NCBI GenBank assembly: GCA_017428625.1 | Contig: JAFRQM010000006.1 | Span: 1-64,000 of the forward strand | Direction: 5' to 3' | DNA from: Clostridia bacterium | Lineage (GTDB): Bacteria; Bacillota; Clostridia; Oscillospirales; Acutalibacteraceae | DNA length: 64,000 bases | Part shown: piece after piece, positions 52,411-61,490 of the stretch | How positions within the stretch are numbered: position 1 is the stretch's first letter | Layout: the number at the start of each line of letters is the position of its first letter | Notes under the pieces: model-generated | Seen by the model: the letters and a program-made list of their open reading frames with translations, nothing else | Told to the model about the DNA's origin: nothing | The model's database searches: none | Made by a program: the position numbers and the translations under genes

Positions 52411-53079
52411 ATGAATCTTGTAAAAAAATGCCTTGCCGAATGTATCGGCACATTTACCCTCGTTTTTGTCGCCTGCGGTGTTGCCGCAAAAGTCGGCTGT
52501 GACGCTTCAAACGGAGCGGGCTACCTTATCACAGCCCTTGCGTTTGGTCTTGTGATTGTCGCAATGGCTTACTCCATCGGAAATGTTTCGGGCTGCCACA
52601 TCAACCCCGCCGTTTCAATAGCGATGCTCGTCAGCGGCAAAATGACATTTGTTGAGTTTATTGCCTATGTTGTTTCGCAGTTCGCGGGCGCCATAGCGGG
52701 CGCGGCTCTGCTTATCCCCTTTGTGGGCAAAGAGAGCGGGCTCGGCACAAACGCCCTGTTTGACGGTAGCATAGGTCTTTCAATCCTTATTGAGATTGTT
52801 CTCACCTTCATTTTTGTCATTGCCATTCTCGGCGTTACTTCAAAGGTTGAAAACGGAGCGGTCGCGGGTCTTGTAATCGGACTTTCATTAACCCTCGTTC
52901 ACCTGCTCGGTATCGCTTTCACCGGCACATCCGTCAACCCCGCAAGAAGTTTCGGCCCCGCACTCTTTGTCGGCGGCGAAGCTCTCAGCAATGTCTGGGT
53001 ATTCATTGTCGCTCCCCTTATCGGCGGCGTTCTTGCTGCGGTCTGCTACAAAATCCTCGACAGCAAAAAAGCGGAATAA
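52411..53079 (+). CDS. Aquaporin/glycerol facilitator family protein
   Basis: 222 residues with six helices and both pore motifs: HINPAV (about 62-67) and SVNPARS (about 177-183). The second motif with an Arg and the short loops fit the water-selective AqpZ type rather than GlpF. The ATG at 52411 has AGGAGG upstream. Single-gene unit between two terminators. Confidence 0.93.
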   Translation: MNLVKKCLAECIGTFTLVFVACGVAAKVGCDASNGAGYLITALAFGLVIVAMAYSIGNVSGCHINPAVSIAMLVSGKMTFVEFIAYVVSQFAGAIAGAALLIPFVGKESGLGTNALFDGSIGLSILIEIVLTFIFVIAILGVTSKVENGAVAGLVIGLSLTLVHLLGIAFTGTSVNPARSFGPALFVGGEALSNVWVFIVAPLIGGVLAAVCYKILDSKKAE

Positions 53080-53102
53080 TAAATACACAATGAAATAAAA
53101 AC

Positions 53103-53127
53103 GAGCGCGTTGAATCTCAACGCGCTC
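53103..53127. terminator. Bidirectional terminator
   Basis: GAGCGCGTTGA/TCAACGCGCTC (53103-53113 and 53117-53127), loop ATC, with T-rich flanks on both strands. It separates the aquaporin from the glycogen operon. Confidence 0.9.
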
Positions 53128-53133
53128 ATTTCT

Positions 53134-55062
53134 TTATCTGAAGTTTTCTTCCGTTACTTCATAATCCGCAGGCAGTTTTATATAAGCCGCCGTCATCGGT
53201 TCAAGTTCAAGTTCGTTTACTCTGTTGTCGCCGCTTATCAGTTCACTGATTTTTATGTCAAACTTAAGCGGCAAAACTCTTTCCGAGCGGTTGATTACAA
53301 CCAGCAGTTTGCTTTTGCCTTTTTTAAACGGAGTGCGCTCAAAAACAAACAGTTCTTCCCTGCATACAATGTTTTTAAACAGCCCGTCAACAAGAAGGGG
53401 CTCCGTTTTGCGGATTTCGCCGATTGTTCTGTAATAATCAAGCAAACTGTTTTCAATGTTATTCCAGGGGAACGGTCTTCGACAGAACGGGTCGCGGTAA
53501 CCCTCAAGCCCCGCCTCGTCGCCGTAGAACACGCAAGGCACACCGGGCATTGCCGCCGTCAGGGCGTAAGCAAGTTTCAAAAGCCTTATTGCGTCTTTTC
53601 GCTGAAACACCGACATTTTAAGCGTTGAGAGTTCCTCGTTTGTCATTTCTCCCTGCTCTCTGCCGCCTAAAACTGTAAGAATCCTCTGCGTGTCATGCGT
53701 GCCCAGAAAATTCATCATACAGTCGCTTGACTGCTTCGGGCACCGTCTGTATAACCCCTGAGTGACGGTTCTGAGTTTTTCTCCGTTGCCGTTTCTGATA
53801 TAATCAATAACCGCGTCGCGAAGCGGATAATTCATAACCGAGTCAAGTTCATTCCCTCGAAGATAATGCCGCCTTTTTTTATATGAAACCTTGTTTGTGG
53901 CGTCCTCCCAGACCTCTCCGATAACCGGAGCGTCGGGGTTTATTTTTTTGACGGTTTTGCGAAGATTAACAAGAAACTCATCGCTCAGTTCATCGGCAAC
54001 GTCAAGCCGCCAGCCGCCCGCACCCATATTCATCCATTTCGGAATAACCTTTCCGAATATAAAATCCATATAAGACCGACTGCCGCTTTTCACTCTCGGC
54101 AGAATGTCAACTCCCCACCAGCATTCATATTTGTCGGGATATTCCGAAAACGAATACCAGTCGTAATAGGGCGATTTTTGCGAATTGTATGCGCCTTTGC
54201 CTTTGTAACTGCCCTCGCGGTTGAAATAGATACTGTCGCAACCCGTATGGTTGAAAACGCCGTCAAGAATAACGATTATTCCGCGTTCTTTCGCTTTCTC
54301 AAAAAGAGTTTTCAGCGCTTTATCCCCGCCGAACATACTGTCAACGGTCAGATAATCGCCGGTGTCATATTTATGGTTTGACGCCGCTTCGAAAACGGGG
54401 GAGAGATAAATCGTTTTTGTGCCGAGCGATGCGATATAATCCAGTTTTTCAATAACGCCCCAAAGGTCTCCGCCGAAAAACATATTGTTTTTCAGCGGCG
54501 CGCCCGGGTATTCGGCATATTGCGGAATACCGTTAGCCCAGTCGGGGTTTATAAATGCGTCGCCGCGCGGAACGCATTTTCCGCTTTTATAAAATCTGTC
54601 AACAAAAATGTGGTAGATTATGCCTTCTTTAAAATGTGAGGAAGTCCTGTAACCGTCATCAAAAATCAGCAGTTGCCTGTCGCCCGCTTCCCCGCAGTTC
54701 TTTAATTCAACAGGTTCTTCCCCGCCTGCGAATATTTCTTCTTGCGCGCCGGAAATCTTGTATCTGTAATAAAAAAGCCCCTTGTCGGAATTTCCGCCTG
54801 TAAGAGTTTCAATTTTCAGAACGGCGGAGTAAACATCTTTGCCGTTTTCAATTCCCGACCATTCAAGGGGGATATATTTCAGTTCATCATCGGGAAAGTC
54901 AAGCGCGTCCGCGTAAATCTGCATTTCGGCGTAGTATGTGCCGAAAGAACGGGGAACTTTTATTTCAAGGCGCAAAGTGTCGCTTCCCGGGAATGCCCCG
55001 AAAAGCGACATATCGCAATCATAGAATCTGCTGTATTTATGCTCGGTTATCTGAAAAATCAT
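53134..55062 (-). CDS. Glycoside hydrolase family 13 alpha-amylase/neopullulanase-like
   Basis: 642 residues, cytoplasmic. An N-terminal beta domain (about 1-120, CBM34-like) precedes the barrel. Motifs: ILDGVFNHTG, GWRLDVADEL (nucleophile Asp354), IGEVWEDA (acid/base Glu383) and FLGTHDTQR (Asp457). It is last in the glycogen operon and probably trims maltodextrin or limit dextrin left by the phosphorylase; a debranching activity is possible. It abuts glgP (1-nt overlap). Confidence 0.9.
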   Translation of the reverse strand: MIFQITEHKYSRFYDCDMSLFGAFPGSDTLRLEIKVPRSFGTYYAEMQIYADALDFPDDELKYIPLEWSGIENGKDVYSAVLKIETLTGGNSDKGLFYYRYKISGAQEEIFAGGEEPVELKNCGEAGDRQLLIFDDGYRTSSHFKEGIIYHIFVDRFYKSGKCVPRGDAFINPDWANGIPQYAEYPGAPLKNNMFFGGDLWGVIEKLDYIASLGTKTIYLSPVFEAASNHKYDTGDYLTVDSMFGGDKALKTLFEKAKERGIIVILDGVFNHTGCDSIYFNREGSYKGKGAYNSQKSPYYDWYSFSEYPDKYECWWGVDILPRVKSGSRSYMDFIFGKVIPKWMNMGAGGWRLDVADELSDEFLVNLRKTVKKINPDAPVIGEVWEDATNKVSYKKRRHYLRGNELDSVMNYPLRDAVIDYIRNGNGEKLRTVTQGLYRRCPKQSSDCMMNFLGTHDTQRILTVLGGREQGEMTNEELSTLKMSVFQRKDAIRLLKLAYALTAAMPGVPCVFYGDEAGLEGYRDPFCRRPFPWNNIENSLLDYYRTIGEIRKTEPLLVDGLFKNIVCREELFVFERTPFKKGKSKLLVVINRSERVLPLKFDIKISELISGDNRVNELELEPMTAAYIKLPADYEVTEENFR

Positions 55063-57530
55063 TATTTAATCTCACTTATGTGCCAGATGTTGCGCGCGTA
55101 TTCGTGTATGCTGCGGTCAGATGAGAAGAATCCCGCGCCTGCGATGTTGGCGAGTGATTTTTTGGTCCACTCATCGCGGTCTTTATATTCGGTCATAACT
55201 GTTTTGTATGTGTTGATATATGACTCGTAATCGGCAAGGCACATATACGGGTCGGAAATGCCGTGACCGTGAACAAAATAATTAAACAGAGAAGTGAAAT
55301 CGTTGCCCGCAAAACTGCCGTTTAGTCTGTTGACCGCTTCGCGCAGGTCATCGTTTGTCATATAATAATCAATAGACCTGTAACCCTGCTTCCAGATTTC
55401 GTCAACCTCATTGGAGGTAAGGCCGAAAATAAAGATATTGTCGTCGCCGACAGCCTCTTTCATCTCAACATTCGCTCCGTCAAGTGTGCCGAGCGTAAGG
55501 GCGCCGTTAATCATAAATTTCATACAGCCCGTGCCGCTCGCTTCCTTGCCCGCTAATGAAATCTGCTCGCTGATATCAGAGGCGGGCATAAGAATTTCGG
55601 CGGTGCTGACATTGTAATCCTCAACATAAACAACCTTGAGAATTTTGCTTACAACAGGGTCGTTTTCAATTTCTTTACCCACGCTCCAGATAAGGCGTAT
55701 TATGTCTTTTGCAAGGTAGTAGCCGGGGGCAGCCTTGCCGCCGAAAATAAATGTGGTCGGCGTAACGGGAGCGTTGGGGTTTTCTTTGAGAATGTTATAA
55801 AGCGTAATGATTTTAAGCACATTGAGAAGCTGACGTTTGTATTCGTGCATACGCTTTACCTGAACGTCAAACACAGAGTGCGTGTCAAGCATTACGCCCG
55901 ACTGCTCAAAATATTTCTCGGCAAATCTCTGCTTGTTTTCGTGCTTTATTCTGCGCAGTTCAGCAATTACCGAAGCGTCGTTTTTGTATTTAAGGAATTC
56001 CGAAAGCGCAAGCGAGTCTTTGCGGTAACTTGTTCCTATGCAGTCGTCAAGCAGTTTCGCAAGCTGCGGGTTTGAGTAGCAGAGCCACCGTCTGTGGGCA
56101 ATGCCGTTTGTAACATTTGTGAATTTTTCGGGCATTGCCTTGTAGTAGTCGTGAAATACCGTCTGCTTGAGAATCTCCGAATGCAGGGCGGAAACGCCGT
56201 TTACCGTGTGCGAAGCCGCAACACTGAGGTTTGCCATCCTGATCTGATTGTAGGCAACAATAGCCATGTTGCTGATTCTGTCCCAGTCGCCGGGATACAT
56301 ATTCCAGAGGTTTTCACAAAGTCTGCGGTTGATTTCGCACACTATCATATATATTCTCGGAAGCTGAAGTTTGAAAAGGTTTTCGTTCCAGGTTTCAAGC
56401 GCTTCGGGCAGAACGGTATGGTTAGTGTATGAAACAACCCTTGTTACAATATTCCAGGCATCATCCCAGGAGTAGGAATAGACATCAAGAAGAACCCTCA
56501 TCAGTTCGGGAACTACAAGGGCGGGGTGTGTGTCGTTTATGTGTATTGCAACCTTCTCCGCAAAATTGTTGAGCGTGCCGTAAGCGGCAAGGTGGTCGCG
56601 TATAATGCTCTGTAATGAGGCGGAAACAAGAAAATACTGCTGAGTAAGGCGGAGCAGTTTGCCCTCGTCGTGGTCGTCGGAGGGGTAAAGAACCTTTGAA
56701 ATAACCTCCGCGTTGCTGGTTTCCTCAATGGCTTTTATGTATTCGCCTTGTGAGAAAAGGCTCATATTGAAGTTTGTTGTGTCAACAGCCTTCCAAAGGC
56801 GCAGAACATTAACCGCCTTTGAATCGGCGCCCGAAATCATAATGTCATAGGGAACGGCGCGCACGGTGCGGAAGTTTTCTGTGGTAACGGTGCATTTACC
56901 GTTCTCCCATGTTTCATTGAGGTCGCCGCCGAGCATAATGTCAAACGCTTTATCCGGGCGCAGAACAAGCCAGGAATCGGAGCCGCCCATCCAGTTGTCG
57001 GGCAGTTCAACCTGGTTGCCGTCAATTATTTTCTGCTTGAAAAGTCCGTATTCATAGCATATTGAAAAGCCCGTGGCAGGGTATTCGAGTGTTGTGAGCG
57101 AATCCATAAAGCAGGCAGCAAGTCTGCCGAGACCGCCGTTGCCCAAACCGGGATTCGGTTCCATATCGCAGAGTTTGTCTATGTCAAAGCCCCACTCTTT
57201 GAGAATCTCGGTGTATTCATTCATAACGCCGATGTTCATAAGGTTGTTTCTCAGCGAGGGGCCGATAAGGAATTCCATGCAAAGGTAATAAACTCTTTTT
57301 GCCTGTTGCTTTTTGATTTTGTCGCGGTAAACTGCGCGTTTTTCCGCAAGAATATCTTTAACGCTTAAAAGTGTTGCGCGGTAAATCTGGTCATAACTCG
57401 CTTCATCATAAGCAATGCCGTAATATCTTGACAGCTTTGACATAAGCGATTTGCGGATTTCTTCTTTTGTTTTTTTGTCTGCAGAGAGTTTTGCCGTGTT
57501 TGTTGATTGTTTTGCCGTGTTTTTTGCCAT
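55062..57530 (-). CDS. glgP: Glycogen/maltodextrin phosphorylase
   Basis: 822 residues, GT35. It releases glucose 1-phosphate from glycogen ends. Family blocks: PNPGLGNGGLGRLAACF, HINDTHPALVVPELMR, FTNVTNGIAHRRW, and the PLP lysine K671 in SGTGCMKFMINGAL (the usual Asn before MK is Cys). No regulatory extension is seen. It lies 18 bp after glgA. Confidence 0.95.
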   Translation of the reverse strand: MAKNTAKQSTNTAKLSADKKTKEEIRKSLMSKLSRYYGIAYDEASYDQIYRATLLSVKDILAEKRAVYRDKIKKQQAKRVYYLCMEFLIGPSLRNNLMNIGVMNEYTEILKEWGFDIDKLCDMEPNPGLGNGGLGRLAACFMDSLTTLEYPATGFSICYEYGLFKQKIIDGNQVELPDNWMGGSDSWLVLRPDKAFDIMLGGDLNETWENGKCTVTTENFRTVRAVPYDIMISGADSKAVNVLRLWKAVDTTNFNMSLFSQGEYIKAIEETSNAEVISKVLYPSDDHDEGKLLRLTQQYFLVSASLQSIIRDHLAAYGTLNNFAEKVAIHINDTHPALVVPELMRVLLDVYSYSWDDAWNIVTRVVSYTNHTVLPEALETWNENLFKLQLPRIYMIVCEINRRLCENLWNMYPGDWDRISNMAIVAYNQIRMANLSVAASHTVNGVSALHSEILKQTVFHDYYKAMPEKFTNVTNGIAHRRWLCYSNPQLAKLLDDCIGTSYRKDSLALSEFLKYKNDASVIAELRRIKHENKQRFAEKYFEQSGVMLDTHSVFDVQVKRMHEYKRQLLNVLKIITLYNILKENPNAPVTPTTFIFGGKAAPGYYLAKDIIRLIWSVGKEIENDPVVSKILKVVYVEDYNVSTAEILMPASDISEQISLAGKEASGTGCMKFMINGALTLGTLDGANVEMKEAVGDDNIFIFGLTSNEVDEIWKQGYRSIDYYMTNDDLREAVNRLNGSFAGNDFTSLFNYFVHGHGISDPYMCLADYESYINTYKTVMTEYKDRDEWTKKSLANIAGAGFFSSDRSIHEYARNIWHISEIK

Positions 57531-57548
57531 GTTTTTTAACCTCGTGTT

Positions 57549-58985
57549 TTAATAGTTCATAATCTCTTTGTAGAGTTCAATGTATTTTGACGCCGATGCG
57601 TTCCAGGAGAAATCGACAGCCATAACATTTTTAACAAGCGCGCTCCACGCGTCTGTGTTGTGATAGAGCTCAATGGCGTCTTTGATAACCGCCATCATCT
57701 CGTGAGCGTTGTAATTCGCAAAGCTGAAGCCGTTGCCCGTGCCGTCAAATTTGTTGTAGGCGCGTATGGTGTCAAACAAACCGCCCGTTTCACGCACAAC
57801 GGGAACAGTGCCGTAGCGTGACGCTATCATCTGCGACAGGCCGCAGGGCTCGCTCTGCGAGGGCATAAGAAAAATATCCGAACCGGCGTAAATCTTCTTT
57901 GAGAGCGCCTTGTCATATTTGAGAATTGTGCATACTCTGCCGGGATGTCTTGAGGCAAGCCCCGAGAAAAAGTCCTCAAACTCCCTCTCACCCGTGCCGA
58001 GCAGAACAAAGTTGACGTCGCAGGTGCAAATAATCTCTTCAATAACTCGCGAAACAAGGTCAAAGCCTTTGTGCGCTGCAAGCCTTGAAACCATTGAGAT
58101 GACCGGCGTTTCTTCATTGTAAAAACCGCAGATGTTCACAAGTTCTTTTTTGCACTGAACTTTTCCGCTTGTGTCTTTTGCGGTGAATTTTTTGCAGATT
58201 TCATCATCGGTTGCGGGGTTGTAGTAGTCAACATCTATCCCGTTTGTGATGCCCGTCATTTTCCAGGCGTTCTCACGCAGAATCGGCGCGAGACCGTAGG
58301 CAAAATATTCGTCCATAAGTTCTTCCGAATACTTTTTGCTCACGGTGCTGATTTTATCAGCGCATACAATGGCGCCTTTAAGAAGGTTTATGCAGTTGTC
58401 ATACTCCACAACGTCCTTGTCCCAGAAGCCGAGTTCAAACACATCGCCGAGTATTTCAAAGCCGTATTTGCCTTGATAGGCAATGTTGTGAATGGTGAAA
58501 AGCACCCTGATATTGCTGTATTCGCTGATGTGGGCGAATTTGCGTTTCAGATAAATCACCGCAGGCGCCGTCTGCCAGTCGTTGGCGTGCATAATGTCGG
58601 GGTAGAAGTTCATAACGCGCATAAGTTCCATAACAGCTTTGCCGAAATAAGCGAAGCGCTCGCCGTCGTCATAACTGCCGTATAGCATATCGCGTTTGAA
58701 ATAATATTCGTTGTCGATGAAATAATACGTGACATTATCCTTTTTGTATGAGTTGATTCCGCAATACTGGTTGCGCCAGGAGAGCGAAACGCCCGTTTCA
58801 TACTCAAGTTTCAATTTGTCACCTAACTTTTCTCTTATGCCCGAATACAGAGGAATCACCACTCTGACATCGCAACCCTTGCCTGCCGCTTTTTTAAGCG
58901 CCGCAGGCAGAGAGCCCGCAACATCGGCAAGACCGCCTGTTGAGGCAAAAGGAAGAGCTTCGGAAGCAACAAACAGTATCTTCAT
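57549..58985 (-). CDS. glgA: Glycogen synthase (ADP-glucose)
   Basis: 478 residues, GT5. It transfers glucose from ADP-glucose to the growing alpha-1,4 chain. Landmarks: MKILFVASEALPFASTGGLADV at the N-terminus (Ser15 stands where the ADP-glucose-binding Lys15 of E. coli GlgA is), HANDWQTAP, TIHNIAYQG, FLMPSQSEPCGLSQM and the CKKE-like loop. The gap to glgD upstream (134 bp) contains a hairpin. Confidence 0.94.
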   Translation of the reverse strand: MKILFVASEALPFASTGGLADVAGSLPAALKKAAGKGCDVRVVIPLYSGIREKLGDKLKLEYETGVSLSWRNQYCGINSYKKDNVTYYFIDNEYYFKRDMLYGSYDDGERFAYFGKAVMELMRVMNFYPDIMHANDWQTAPAVIYLKRKFAHISEYSNIRVLFTIHNIAYQGKYGFEILGDVFELGFWDKDVVEYDNCINLLKGAIVCADKISTVSKKYSEELMDEYFAYGLAPILRENAWKMTGITNGIDVDYYNPATDDEICKKFTAKDTSGKVQCKKELVNICGFYNEETPVISMVSRLAAHKGFDLVSRVIEEIICTCDVNFVLLGTGEREFEDFFSGLASRHPGRVCTILKYDKALSKKIYAGSDIFLMPSQSEPCGLSQMIASRYGTVPVVRETGGLFDTIRAYNKFDGTGNGFSFANYNAHEMMAVIKDAIELYHNTDAWSALVKNVMAVDFSWNASASKYIELYKEIMNY

Positions 58986-59080
58986 AATTCTTTTCCTTTC
59001 TTTCGGGTTACGGCTTTTGTCCCGTTTCCCTGAAAATATAAAACAGCATTTTGCAAAAACGCTCTTTTATACTTTCAGCA

Positions 59081-59102
59081 GCCTCCCCGTTTCCGGGGAG
59101 GC
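59081..59102 (-). other. Intercistronic hairpin between glgD and glgA
   Basis: GCCTCCCCG/CGGGGAGGC (59081-59089 and 59094-59102), loop TTTC, without a T tract. It sits 17 bp before the glgD stop side of the gap and could protect the upstream message or partly terminate transcription. Confidence 0.55.
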
Positions 59103-59118
59103 ATAAAACCGAAAATTC

Positions 59119-60258
59119 TTATATCATTTTGCCTTTTACAATATAGTAGGGCGCGCTCTCGGCTCCCGAAAGCGTCACACCGCCGCGTATAACCGTGTTT
59201 TTATCAGCCACAACGCAGTTGAGAGAAGCGTTCTCGTCAACTATTGTGTCCTGCATAAGAATTGAGTTTTTGACAACAGCGCCTCTGCCGATTTTCACTC
59301 CTCTGAAAAGAATGCAGTTTTCAACTGTGCCGTAGATGTGGCATCCGTCGGCTATAAGCGAGTCTTTGACATTTGAATTTGTCGAGTAATATGTGGGCAC
59401 GGAGTTGCGAACTTTTGTGTAAACGGGGCGGTTTTTTACATTGAAGAGTTCGTCGCGCAGTTCGGGATTTTTGATTAAATCCATGCTCAGCGCGAAATAA
59501 TCCTCAAACGACGATACGCAGCCGAAGAAACCGTCATACTTGTAAACGCGGTAGTTCGCGTGACCGATGTTTTTGGCGATTATATCTCTGTTCAGGCTTG
59601 TGTAGTTGTGCGCAATGGCGTCAAGAACAACCTGCTGCAAATATCCGGTGTTCGCGACAATAATGTTAAGGCATATATCTCCGCTGCCTTCAAAGTTGCG
59701 TGGGTACGCGAGAACATCGGTGATTTTGCCCTCTTCGTCAGAGAAGAAAATGGTGTTGCTCTGTGCGCGTTCACGGGTCATTTCCATATTCTGCACGGCA
59801 AAGGTCATATCCGCTCCCGTGCTGATGTGATATTTAAGAATATCGTTAAGGTCAATGTTGCATATAACATCGCAGTCCGAAAGCACAATGTAATCGTCGG
59901 TTATTCTGCTGAGCGAATGGTATGTGCTTTTAAGCGCCTCAAGCCTTGTGTTAATAATTCCGCTGGCAGTGCTGCCGGAGTATGCCATAATGTTGGGAGG
60001 CAGAATTTTGATACCGCCGCTCCTGCGAGCCAGGTCCCAGTCTTTACCGCTGCCGATGTGGTCCATAAGGGAGTGGTAGTTGTGCTGGGTGATAACATTG
60101 ACATTGTATATGTCGGAGTTGACCATATTCGAAAGAGCGAAGTCAATAAAGCGGTATCTGCATCCGAAAGGAACAGACGCTATTGTGCGGAGTTTTGTGA
60201 GTTCCGGAATGTTTTTATCGTGAATGTTTGAAAAAATAATTCCTGTTGTCGATGACAT
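59119..60258 (-). CDS. glgD: Glucose-1-phosphate adenylyltransferase subunit GlgD
   Basis: 379 residues of the ADP-glucose pyrophosphorylase fold. The N-terminal loop lacks the catalytic GGxGxRL motif (SSTTGIIFSNIHDK instead), which marks the non-catalytic GlgD partner that raises the activity of GlgC in Bacillota. The rest (GCRYRFIDF, left-handed beta-helix C-terminus with GGVTLSGAE) is conserved. It lies 20 bp after glgC. Confidence 0.94.
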   Translation of the reverse strand: MSSTTGIIFSNIHDKNIPELTKLRTIASVPFGCRYRFIDFALSNMVNSDIYNVNVITQHNYHSLMDHIGSGKDWDLARRSGGIKILPPNIMAYSGSTASGIINTRLEALKSTYHSLSRITDDYIVLSDCDVICNIDLNDILKYHISTGADMTFAVQNMEMTRERAQSNTIFFSDEEGKITDVLAYPRNFEGSGDICLNIIVANTGYLQQVVLDAIAHNYTSLNRDIIAKNIGHANYRVYKYDGFFGCVSSFEDYFALSMDLIKNPELRDELFNVKNRPVYTKVRNSVPTYYSTNSNVKDSLIADGCHIYGTVENCILFRGVKIGRGAVVKNSILMQDTIVDENASLNCVVADKNTVIRGGVTLSGAESAPYYIVKGKMI

Positions 60259-60278
60259 AATTCAAATCTCCTCTCTCG

Positions 60279-61463
60279 TTATTTCGCGCTTATCATTGAT
60301 CCGCCGGGGATATCCTCGCCGGAGGCAATAACATTGTCCGCGCCCACAACCGTAACTTCACTGCACTCATCCTTGCTCCTGCCTACTATGGAGCCTGCTC
60401 CTATGGAGCATCCGGAGTCGATTATACTGTATTGAACAACAGCGCCTTTTGAAACGGTTACATTGCTCATAACCACAGAGTCGCGTATTACCGCGCCGCG
60501 TTCAACCTTTACTCCGCTGAACAGTATGGAGTTGTGAACCTCGCCTTCAATTACACAGCCCTCTGTAATGAATGAGTTGGAGATTTCCGAGGTTGATGAA
60601 ATATAGTGCGGGGGCAGGGGGTCGTTGCGTGAGAAGATTCTCCATGACAGGTCTTTAATCGGGAATTTCGGGTTTTCGCCCAGAAGGTCCATATTAGCCT
60701 CCCAGAGCGATGAAACCGTTCCGACATCCTTCCAGTAGCCCTCAAACGGATACGCATACATCGAACAGCCGTCCGCAAGCATCTTGGGGATGACATTTTT
60801 GCCGAAATCGTTTACGGAGTCCGGATCGTTTTCATCCTCAATAAGATATTTTTCAAGCACTTTGCGGTTGAAAACATAAATGCCCATTGAAGCCTTTGTT
60901 GATTTCGGATGAGCCGGCTTTTCCTCAAACTCAACAATTTTAAGGTTGTCGTCGGTGTTCATAATGCCGAAACGGCTTGCCTCTTCAAGCGAAACCTCAA
61001 GAACGGCTATTGTGCAGTCCGCGCCGTTCTTTTCGTGGGCGTCAATCATTTTGGAGTAATCCATTTTGTAAATATGGTCGCCCGAAAGAATAAGAACATA
61101 ATCCGGGTCATAGCGGTTTATGAAATTGAGGTTCTGGTAAATCGCGTTGGCAGTTCCCTTATACCAGTCCGCGCCCTCTTTTGCCTGGTAGGGCGGCAGA
61201 ACCATAACGCCGCTCTGCATTTTGTCAAGGTCCCACGGCTGACCGTTGCCGATATACTCGTTGAGCACAAGCGGCTGATACTGAGTCAGAACACCTACAG
61301 TGTAAATCTGCGAGTTTACGCAGTTTGACAGCGGAAAGTCAATTATGCGGTATTTTCCGCCGAAAGGAACAGCGGGTTTAGCCGTTTTCTCCGTGAGAGC
61401 ATAGAGTCTGCTGCCCTGACCTCCCGCAAGGAGCATGGCAACGCATTTTTGCTTCTTATACAT
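60279..61463 (-). CDS. glgC: Glucose-1-phosphate adenylyltransferase
   Basis: 394 residues, the catalytic subunit that makes ADP-glucose, the first committed step of glycogen synthesis. [13 protein letters not shown] with KPAVPFGG, sugar-phosphate and Mg sites ([20 protein letters not shown]), and a C-terminal beta-helix domain are present. It probably forms a heterotetramer with GlgD. It is 27 bp after glgB. Confidence 0.96.
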   Translation of the reverse strand: MYKKQKCVAMLLAGGQGSRLYALTEKTAKPAVPFGGKYRIIDFPLSNCVNSQIYTVGVLTQYQPLVLNEYIGNGQPWDLDKMQSGVMVLPPYQAKEGADWYKGTANAIYQNLNFINRYDPDYVLILSGDHIYKMDYSKMIDAHEKNGADCTIAVLEVSLEEASRFGIMNTDDNLKIVEFEEKPAHPKSTKASMGIYVFNRKVLEKYLIEDENDPDSVNDFGKNVIPKMLADGCSMYAYPFEGYWKDVGTVSSLWEANMDLLGENPKFPIKDLSWRIFSRNDPLPPHYISSTSEISNSFITEGCVIEGEVHNSILFSGVKVERGAVIRDSVVMSNVTVSKGAVVQYSIIDSGCSIGAGSIVGRSKDECSEVTVVGADNVIASGEDIPGGSMISAK

Positions 61464-61490
61464 TTTTACACCCCGTTTTCAAATTCTTGT

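Noticed and set aside
59081..59102. A terminator splitting the glycogen operon
   Set aside because: The stem is strong but no T tract follows on the minus strand, and glgA has no convincing promoter of its own, so it is treated as an intercistronic hairpin.
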